Part shown: piece after piece, positions 18,238 to 24,068 of the stretch
Layout of the letters: every line of letters starts with the position of its first letter
Position numbering within the stretch: the stretch's first letter is position 1
Source: Lysobacteraceae bacterium
GTDB taxonomy: Bacteria; Pseudomonadota; Gammaproteobacteria; Xanthomonadales; Xanthomonadaceae
Length of the DNA stretch: 29,218 nt
Reading direction: 5' to 3'
NCBI GenBank assembly: GCA_017990865.1
Contig: JAGNNB010000001.1
Location: 1 to 29,218 of the forward strand
Position numbers and translations under genes: made by a program
The notes under the pieces: generated by a model
The model's database searches: none
What the model was told of the DNA's origin: nothing
Seen by the model: the letters and a program-made list of their open reading frames with translations, nothing else

Positions 18238-20379
18238 ATGCGAACGATGGAGTTTCGACGCGGCGTCGCGGCGTTCCTCTGCGTCGCATCGATGGGTCTG
18301 TGCGCCGTGCCGGATGCGCGGGCCGACATCCTCTCGTGCGCGCGCACTACGCGAGCCGACGCAGCGCCGCCCAATACTGCGATGTGTTTGCGTCGCGCCG
18401 GTATCGCGACGACCGAGGCGAATCCCGTCGACGCCTTGTTCTCGCACGCCGAACGCGAGACCGCCGCCGGGCGCTTCGATGAGGCCGAGCGCGCATTGGA
18501 CTGCGCCGATGTCGTGCTCGGCGACACTGACGACGAGCAAGCGCGCTACCAGTGGGTGCGCCGCCGCGGCATTTTGGACTATCGGCGCGAACGCATTCCC
18601 GAAGCCTTGACCCGTTTCGAGTGCGCGCTGGCGTTGGCGACCGCGCGCGAAGATCGCGCGGCGCGCGCGAAGGATCTCAAGAACGTCGGCAGCGCGCTGC
18701 GTCGCTTGGGCGATTTTCGCGGCGCCTTGCGGCATCTGTCCGAGAGTCTGGACATCCAGCGCGCGGACGGCGCTTCGCTCGGGCCGGTCCTCAACAATAT
18801 CGGCGATGTGTATCGCGAACTGGGCGAACCGGAAATCGCCGAACGCTATTACCGAGATGCTTTCGACGATTTCCAGCAGCATCGCAATCCGGTCGAGTCC
18901 GCGCATGTCCTGGAAACCTTGAGCGGGCTGGCGCTCGATCGCGGCGATATTGCCGATGCGACCCAGTCGCTGGAGACGGCGCTCGCGGTCGGCCGCAAAA
19001 CCGGCGACAAAGCGTATCGATTGCGGATCTATGCGGGGTTGATCCGCCTCGCGCTGGCCGAAAGCGACCTCGCGAAGGCGGAGCGCAGGCGTTCCGCGGC
19101 GTTGGCGATGGCGGACGAATACGATTTGCCGCTTCCGGCGCCGCTGCAATTGGAAGCGGCGCGCGTGGATCGTTTCGCCGGTCGTTTCGCGGCGGCGCGC
19201 GTGCGGCTTCGCGCCGCGATCGCGACATTGCCGGAGGGCGATGTCGATCGCCCGGTGTTGTTGCGCGAATTGGCCGTCGTTTCGGAAAGCGAAGGCGATG
19301 CTGTCGCGGCGATCGCGATCCTGCGACGCGCGCACGACGCCGAGTCGCGGATCGAACGCGCGAAGTACGACCGGCAACTGGCCTGGGCGCGTACGCGATT
19401 CGAAGCGGTCGAACGCGAACATCGCATCGCGGCGTTGGAAGTCGAGAATCGGCTGCGCCGCGCCGAATTGCGGCAGCGTACGTTGTTGTTGTGGTCGATC
19501 GTCGCTTCGGTGTTGGCGCTGTCGGGCGCGGGCGCGATCTGGTTGTTGCGGCGGCGCCACCGCGCGCGACTGGCCGAAACCGCGCGACAAGCGCGCTACG
19601 AGGAAGAACTCGCGCGCTATCGACAGCAGGCCGCGGCCTTGGACGTGGATCGTCGACTATTGAAAGCCTTGTTCGACGATCGCGACGACGCGGTCTGCGT
19701 GGTCGATGCCGAGGGCGTGGTGTTGACGATCAATCGCGCGGCTTGCGAGGCGCTCGCGGTCGCCGAAGAAGCGGCGGTGGGCGGCCCGTTCGCCGAATGC
19801 CTGCGCGCCGACCAACGCGAGGCGTTCCACGCCACATTGGAGCGGATGGAGGACGCGGCCGCATCGCCGTTGGCCGCGAATCGCGTGTCGGACGACGCCG
19901 CGTTGCGCATGACGCTGTCCGAGTGGGCGCGCGACGGCGGTTTGATTCTGCTCGGGATCGCGCCGGCATCGTCCGAGTTCGACGAAACCGCATCGATCGA
20001 TCCGAGCGAGCCGAGCGAACCGAGCGAACCGACCGAACACGCCGAAGATTCGTCGCAGCACGACTTCCGCCGCGCCTTGGTGGAATTGATGTTGGCGGTC
20101 GTCGACGCTTGGGAGCGCCACAGCGGCTCGGGGCGCTTGGAATTGGCGGAAAAAAGCCGAATCTGGCGGGTCACGATCGACGATGGCCGCCTGCGCGCGC
20201 GCGCGATGGAGCGTTATCTCAGCTTGTCGAAGCTGCCGAAGAATCCGCGCTGGCGCGATGTCTTGCGCTCGGCGTATTTCGTGCTCGGTCAAGGTGGCGT
20301 GGATGCGGCGACGCGCACGATCTTGCAAGACAAGATCGATGCGGTCCTGGCGTTTACCCGGCGCAGCGCCTTGGCGTGA
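18238..20379 (+). CDS. TPR-TM-PAS membrane sensor-like protein, paralogue 1
   Basis: About 713 aa in the order signal peptide (to about 29), tetratricopeptide repeats in the predicted periplasmic part (about 60-370), one membrane helix (about 416-438), an Arg/Glu/Ala coiled coil (about 440-475), a PAS-like domain (about 475-560, with VCVVDAEGVVLTINRAA), a Ser-Glu-Pro repeat linker, and a C-terminal module (about 609-713) nearly identical to that of the gene at 24069. Cysteines 34, 50, 89 and 129 recur in both paralogues. There is no kinase, cyclase, phosphodiesterase or receiver domain. The start is uncertain: TTG 18196, ATG 18217, ATG 18238 and ATG 18247 are all in frame; 18238 gives a good signal peptide but no start has a convincing ribosome-binding site. 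A role as a signalling or regulatory membrane protein is inferred. Confidence 0.82.
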   Translation: MRTMEFRRGVAAFLCVASMGLCAVPDARADILSCARTTRADAAPPNTAMCLRRAGIATTEANPVDALFSHAERETAAGRFDEAERALDCADVVLGDTDDEQARYQWVRRRGILDYRRERIPEALTRFECALALATAREDRAARAKDLKNVGSALRRLGDFRGALRHLSESLDIQRADGASLGPVLNNIGDVYRELGEPEIAERYYRDAFDDFQQHRNPVESAHVLETLSGLALDRGDIADATQSLETALAVGRKTGDKAYRLRIYAGLIRLALAESDLAKAERRRSAALAMADEYDLPLPAPLQLEAARVDRFAGRFAAARVRLRAAIATLPEGDVDRPVLLRELAVVSESEGDAVAAIAILRRAHDAESRIERAKYDRQLAWARTRFEAVEREHRIAALEVENRLRRAELRQRTLLLWSIVASVLALSGAGAIWLLRRRHRARLAETARQARYEEELARYRQQAAALDVDRRLLKALFDDRDDAVCVVDAEGVVLTINRAACEALAVAEEAAVGGPFAECLRADQREAFHATLERMEDAAASPLAANRVSDDAALRMTLSEWARDGGLILLGIAPASSEFDETASIDPSEPSEPSEPTEHAEDSSQHDFRRALVELMLAVVDAWERHSGSGRLELAEKSRIWRVTIDDGRLRARAMERYLSLSKLPKNPRWRDVLRSAYFVLGQGGVDAATRTILQDKIDAVLAFTRRSALA

Positions 20380-20405
20380 TCTGATCTGGTCTTGGTCGAT
20401 GCGCT

Positions 20406-20458
20406 CTAGCAGGTCGTTGAAAAACGCGCATGAAGCGCGTTTTTCAACAACCTGCTAG
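20406..20458. repeat. Palindromic intergenic element (24-bp stem), CTAG-ended
   Basis: Bases 20406-20429 pair with 20435-20458 around the loop ATGAA with a single mismatch (20415 against 20449). The arms begin CTAGCAGG and contain GTTGAAAAACGCGC. The element lies between two convergent genes and the A/T-rich part of each arm would give a T run after the inner GC stem, so it could stop transcription from both sides. Its right end, CTAG, contains the TAG stop of the minus-strand gene. The same end sequence occurs at 22921 and 23062-23079. It resembles REP-type elements; transposase involvement is not shown. Confidence 0.9.
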
Positions 20459-21024
20459 CGATCCGCGTCGGGCGGTAGGGTCGGCGGTATCGACGGTGTC
20501 GTGGGCGAGCCGATGGGCACGCACACCACGCACGCGCCGCGAAGCGGGCCCTTATCGAAACCATAGCGTTGATGATGTTCCCGATCGTTGAATTCCGCCG
20601 GGCTATGCACGAACGGCACCGATTGCGCGGGTTGCGCGGGTTGTGCGGTACGCAGCGCCCGCGAGGTCCGCGATGCCTGACCCTCGGGTTCCGGCGCGCT
20701 TTGCGGGGCCGCACAGAATGCCTGGGCCATTTGGTCTGCCCAAAACCAATCGTCAACGATGCCGCAACTGCGCTCGTCGGTGCACTGCACGTCTTCGGGC
20801 GGATTGTCGAGAATGGGGTGCGCCGCTCGGTAAGTCGCGAGCGCCTTGGGCGTGAACACGAACTCAGCGACGACTGACGGCGCCGTATTGGGGTCCATGC
20901 ACCATTGGGCGGGGAGGCTGTCGTGCGCGAACGCGGGCGCGACGAGCGCCGAGCCGAGGAGTATCGAACTCAAGCCGCATGCGAGCGGAGAGGCGAATCT
21001 GCGGAGCGAAGCGTGGTGCGGCAT
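20455..21024 (-). CDS. Small secreted cysteine-rich protein, paralogue 1 (CGIVD family)
   Basis: The 189-aa product has a signal peptide (to about residue 33, SALVAPAFAHDS). The mature part contains FVFTPKALATYRAAH, CGIVDDWFW, FNDREHH and a C-terminal GACVVC. The same motifs in the same order occur in the minus-strand gene at 26201-26857, so the two are paralogues. Between CGIVD and FND there is a low-complexity Ala/Gln/Pro stretch not seen in the other copy. At least five cysteines, including the C-terminal Cys-x-x-Cys, suggest disulfides or metal binding. The TAG stop lies inside the end of the palindromic element, so the C-terminus may have been trimmed by it. It is convergent with the TPR-PAS gene. 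I do not recognise the family. Confidence 0.8.
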   Translation of the reverse strand: MPHHASLRRFASPLACGLSSILLGSALVAPAFAHDSLPAQWCMDPNTAPSVVAEFVFTPKALATYRAAHPILDNPPEDVQCTDERSCGIVDDWFWADQMAQAFCAAPQSAPEPEGQASRTSRALRTAQPAQPAQSVPFVHSPAEFNDREHHQRYGFDKGPLRGACVVCVPIGSPTTPSIPPTLPPDADR

Positions 21025-21414
21025 GGTCGTTCGGATCTGTCGGGTGTGATCGCCAGTGTAGAGGCCGCGCGTTGTCGAGAGCCATTCTTTTTACGGGTAC
21101 AAAACGGGTCGCGGATGCGCGCAACCGATTGATTTTTCGTGACCTGCGGGCGCCGAATCGAAACAGCCGCGCGCGCGAGCCGCATCGCCGATGGAATGGG
21201 CATCGATCCATGGCTGTGGAGATCGCCCCATTTCGTTCCCGTCGCGTCCCTGTTTCGCACTGTCCCGCGCGGCCGGCGCTCTCTAAGGTCATTGCGTCCA
21301 GCAGGTTTCGAAACCGGTTCGCCGATGAGCCCGCCGCGTCGAGGCGGGCGGCGCCTCTCGACCGTCCGCTGCGGCGGATGCCCTTCCATCATCGAAACAA
21401 GGAGTAAGTGTTCC
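21025..21414. other. Divergent intergenic region (390 bases)
   Basis: This spacer lies between the minus-strand secreted protein gene and the plus-strand gene at 21415. A TACACT box on the minus strand (21060-21055) could be the -10 of the secreted-protein gene. A perfect 12-base palindrome sits at 21304-21315. Open frames through the spacer lack domain character and extend the frame of the 21415 gene without a plausible earlier start. I see no RNA gene. Confidence 0.5.
21304..21315. promoter_or_regulatory. Perfect 12-base palindrome, possible operator
   Basis: GGTTTCGAAACC is self-complementary over all 12 bases and lies 100 bases ahead of the gene at 21415 in a divergent spacer. An 8-base palindrome (AACCGGTT) overlaps its right side. 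Such sites can bind dimeric repressors, but no second copy or regulator gene is seen in the window. Confidence 0.25.
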
Positions 21415-21849
21415 ATGAATCCAATGCTCAAAACCGGTCTTGCCCTTGCGCTGTCCCTTGCCGCTGTCTCCGCCGCGGACGCGCGCCCTCCCGCGCCCTG
21501 GGGCGGCGGTTACTACGGCAGCGCTTGGTACAACAGCGGGCAGGGCTCGGTCGTCGCCGGCGCCGCCACCTGGGCCGAATGCAATACGTTGCTGCAATCG
21601 TCCATCAATCAGGCGGTGAATGTCTGGGGTTGGACCGTCGTGACTTACACGCCCTGCCATTACCAGGCGCCTTTCCAATACCTCATGGCGGAGAAGGAAG
21701 GGCTGAAAATCGACGCCGGTAGCCCGGGCGATTCCGCCGGCGCGGTCGGGGCGATCACCGACGAAATCGTCCGCGTTCGCGGGCAATTCCGCGCCGACGA
21801 TTACGAGAACGCCATGCGCGATGTGTATCGCGCCGCCGACGGTAAGTGA
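21415..21849 (+). CDS. Small exported protein of unknown function
   Basis: The 144-aa product has a signal peptide (MNPMLKTGLALALSLAAVSA, cleavage near ADA-RPP, residue 22-24). A Gly/Tyr-rich segment follows (WGGGYYGSAWYNSGQGS), then a helical domain with two cysteines (TWAECNTLL and TYTPCHYQ) and an acidic C-terminal half. An AAGGAG ribosome-binding site lies ten bases before the ATG and the signal peptide starts at once, so the start is secure although the frame stays open far upstream. It is divergent from the secreted CGIVD-family gene. I do not recognise the family. Confidence 0.82.
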   Translation: MNPMLKTGLALALSLAAVSAADARPPAPWGGGYYGSAWYNSGQGSVVAGAATWAECNTLLQSSINQAVNVWGWTVVTYTPCHYQAPFQYLMAEKEGLKIDAGSPGDSAGAVGAITDEIVRVRGQFRADDYENAMRDVYRAADGK

Positions 21850-22270
21850 CCGTCGGATCGAAACGAGACGAACGCGTGTGCGCTCCGGCGTAGACGCTAC
21901 CCAGCAAGGGCCCAAGGACGGGCCAACTTTACCGGGCATTTTTCTCTGGGCGTGACGGCCGTAGGCGACGCGGCCCCGCCACCGCGCCACCGCGCCTCGA
22001 GTCGTGGTCGGCGATCGGACCCCGATCCCCGCCCAGATCACCCTTCGCCGCCCTCGTTCAGGTTCGCGAGGAAGGCCTTGCCCGAACCGATGAAAATTTT
22101 TGCCGAACGGGCGTCGTCTTGAATCCGGCCGGGCACCGCGGATCTCGGCCCAAGCGTCGATCAGTAGGAGATCGGGCCGTGTTTTTCTCCAAGTGAGGTA
22201 CGATAGCGGCGAATAAAAAAGCGGCGAGTTTTCATCGCTCGCCCCTATCGACAGGCTTGCGAGGTCGCGT
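21850..22270. other. Intergenic region (421 bases) with a possible gene remnant
   Basis: It contains a weak hairpin after the 21415 gene (GGCCC/GGGCC around 21909-21924), short direct repeats CCACCGCG near 21977-21993, and another small hairpin (GATCGG/CCGATC near 22014-22028). A minus-strand stretch ending in TGA at 22040-22038 reads like coding sequence (see findings) but has no proper start. A/T-rich sequence at 22199-22225 may hold the promoter of the next gene (TACGAT at 22199-22204). No complete gene is seen. Confidence 0.45.
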
Positions 22271-22924
22271 GTGGCTGATTTGAAGGAATTGCAAGAAACG
22301 CTACGGTCGGCGATTGCGGATGGCGGTCAGCACAAAGTCTTCTTCTACGCCGCGAAAGACAAAGGCGCGGGCCTTCGGCACGGCTTTATCGCGGTGATCG
22401 ACGGCAAAAGTTGCCAAATCAACTTCGAGCAACTCGATAACGAGCGGGCGCTCAACGAGATCGCCCGCCTGAAGTTCATCAAAGTCCAGAACCTGCCGAT
22501 GCTCGATCAGAATCCGGCGGTCGGCAGCAACCCGTTGCTCAACGCGGCCTTCGTCTTGAAGCGCATCGACCCGGATCAGTCGCCGGCCGGCGGCGCCTGC
22601 TCGGTCGACAGCGGCTCGGCCGACGCCGGCTCGGCCTATGCCGGCAGCGGCCGCGGCAACCCGGTTGCGGATGCGATCGCCGCATTGGCGCCTCCCGCGA
22701 ACGTGATGCTTTCGCACATGCGGTTGAAGGAAGAGGCGACCGCGCTGCTCGAAACCTATTACGGCCATTCCGCGCCGCAAAAAGTCGCCGAGGCGGAAGC
22801 CAAATTTCCTCCGGAGACGCGTCCGGTGGAATTCCTGAACGCTTGTCGGCAGTCCGCGGCCGTCTTGGTCGGGATGCCGAAGGCCACCGAAGTTTTCAAG
22901 GGGTTGTACGACACATTAGGCTAG
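22271..22924 (+). CDS. Two-domain cytoplasmic protein of unknown function
   Basis: The 217-aa protein has no signal peptide or membrane helix. Residues 1-105 form a mixed alpha/beta domain (KVFFYAAKDKGAGLRHGFIA, then VIDGKSCQINFEQLDNERA). A Gly/Ser/Ala/Asp linker spans about 112-137 with a repeated Gly/Asp-Ser-Ala-(Asp/Tyr)-Ala-Gly-Ser pattern. Residues about 140-217 form a helical domain (ALLETYYGHSAPQKVAEAEA). The layout recalls small signalling or effector-like proteins in which an N-terminal domain is tethered to a C-terminal helical bundle, but I cannot name either domain. The GTG start is supported by GAGG (22261-22264) six bases ahead. The TAG stop overlaps the end of the palindromic element at 22921. 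Confidence 0.78.
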   Translation: MADLKELQETLRSAIADGGQHKVFFYAAKDKGAGLRHGFIAVIDGKSCQINFEQLDNERALNEIARLKFIKVQNLPMLDQNPAVGSNPLLNAAFVLKRIDPDQSPAGGACSVDSGSADAGSAYAGSGRGNPVADAIAALAPPANVMLSHMRLKEEATALLETYYGHSAPQKVAEAEAKFPPETRPVEFLNACRQSAAVLVGMPKATEVFKGLYDTLG

Positions 22925-23080
22925 CGGGCTGTCGAAAAGCAGCCTGCTGGCGCAGCCATGGACGGCTGCGACGACGAAGCGAGCGCGCAAGCGCTCGATT
23001 CGTGGGGAGCGAGTCCGGACATGCGCCGGACTCGCGACACGAAAAACGATCTGGACGATCGTTTTTCAACAACCTGTAGA
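22921..23080. repeat. Composite palindromic element: four hairpins between CTAG-type ends
   Basis: The left end CTAGCGGGCTGTCGAAAA and the right end (reverse complement CTACAGGTTGTTGAAAAAC) match the arms of the 20406 element. Between them are four perfect stem-loops: 22951-22957/22964-22970 (7 bp, loop ATGGAC), 22980-22986/22991-22997 (7 bp, loop GCAA), 23009-23018/23026-23035 (10 bp) and 23041-23051/23057-23067 (11 bp, loop TGGAC). The element follows the gene ending at 22924 directly, and that gene's TAG stop is part of the left end. Short open frames over it are not genes. Confidence 0.88.
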
Positions 23081-23159
23081 GCGCCATCGCGCGAGGCTGC
23101 GGCAGGTCCGCGGGCTCCGACCGGCGCATCGTTTTTTGTTCGTGAAGGGGGGAAAGCTA

Positions 23160-23918
23160 ATGACGGGGTTCCAACGTTTGATCATGGCGATCTGGGTGAT
23201 CGCGACGCTGTTGGTGGTGGCGTTCGCCATCGCCGATTTCGATACGACGTTCCGACTGTATTACTCGAACGCGCTGCAACTGTTGTCCAGTTTGGGCTGC
23301 GGCGCGATTTGCCTGAGCGTGATGGGCGTGTTCCCGCCGGGCAGTCCGTTGCGCAACGCATGGCGCTGGATCGGTTTGGGCGTGATCGCCTGGGGCGTCG
23401 GCGCGATGATCTTCGCCGGCTATCCGCTGCTGCACGACGGCGAAGACACGCCGTACCCCTATTACGCGGACATCGGCTATCTGCTGACCAGCCCGCTGAT
23501 CGCGCTCGGCCTGTGGGTGTTCAAACGCGGCGCCGGTTTGGTCGCGCCGTTGTGGGGCAAGATTCTGGCGCTGGCGGTGCTGCTGGTCAGCGGTTATTGG
23601 GGCTATTACGCCAATCAGGAAGGCTTGAGCGGGCAGGGCGTCGCGATGTTGATCTCGTCGCTGTGTTACATGCTGTTCGATCCGATTCTGTTGGCGATCA
23701 CAGTGTTGACCGCGTCGTCCTTCAGCGGCGGCATCGTCGCGCAAACGTGGTGGAAGGTGGTCGTCGGCGTGGCGTGCTATTTCTTCGCCAATCAGGCCTT
23801 CACGTATTTGAACCTGATCGATAACTACACCACCGGCCATTGGGTCGACATCGGCTGGATGTTCGGTTTCGGTTCGATCGCGTGGGCCGCGGTGACGGCG
23901 CGCAGGATGATGCTCTGA
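23160..23918 (+). CDS. Seven-helix integral membrane protein, unattached sensor-like module
   Basis: The 252-aa protein is almost entirely membrane helices, about seven: near residues 7-25, 33-53, 64-84, 102-122, 130-148, 158-185 and 195-215, plus one near the end. The segment PYPYYADIGYLLTSPLIALGLW resembles the Pro-Tyr-x-x-x-Ala-Asp-x-x-Tyr-Leu pattern I associate with seven-helix input modules of diguanylate cyclases, but no GGDEF or other output domain follows: the protein stops 10 or so residues after the last helix. The resemblance is from memory and not tested. The ATG at 23160 has a six-G ribosome-binding site eight bases ahead; a longer TTG start (23136) is less likely. Its stop is inside a small tandem repeat. 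Confidence 0.78.
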   Translation: MTGFQRLIMAIWVIATLLVVAFAIADFDTTFRLYYSNALQLLSSLGCGAICLSVMGVFPPGSPLRNAWRWIGLGVIAWGVGAMIFAGYPLLHDGEDTPYPYYADIGYLLTSPLIALGLWVFKRGAGLVAPLWGKILALAVLLVSGYWGYYANQEGLSGQGVAMLISSLCYMLFDPILLAITVLTASSFSGGIVAQTWWKVVVGVACYFFANQAFTYLNLIDNYTTGHWVDIGWMFGFGSIAWAAVTARRMML

Positions 23919-23954
23919 CAGCATGATGCTCTGACCGCATGATGTTCTGACCGC
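23907..23954 (+). repeat. Three tandem 16-bp units spanning a stop codon
   Basis: ATGATGCTCTGACAGC (23907-23922), ATGATGCTCTGACCGC (23923-23938) and ATGATGTTCTGACCGC (23939-23954) are consecutive. The first unit encodes the last residues and stop of the membrane protein gene (Met-Met-Leu-stop). The later two lie outside the gene and each repeats an ATG-ATG-x-TGA mini-frame. Confidence 0.9.
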
Positions 23955-24068
23955 GACGATTCGTCATCCGCGCGTGCTTCGCGCGGGTGGCGGCGGCCGG
24001 GGGTGCTAGCATGAAACCCACGAGGCAAGTAGGCGCCCGCGACGAGGCGCCGCCATAGGGGGTGGGGA

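Noticed and set aside
22896..23129. Short open frames over the palindromic element at 22921-23080 and at 20406-20756
   Set aside because: They read through hairpin arms (ending in Arg-Phe-Ser-Thr-Thr-Cys) and are typical artefacts of this repeat type.
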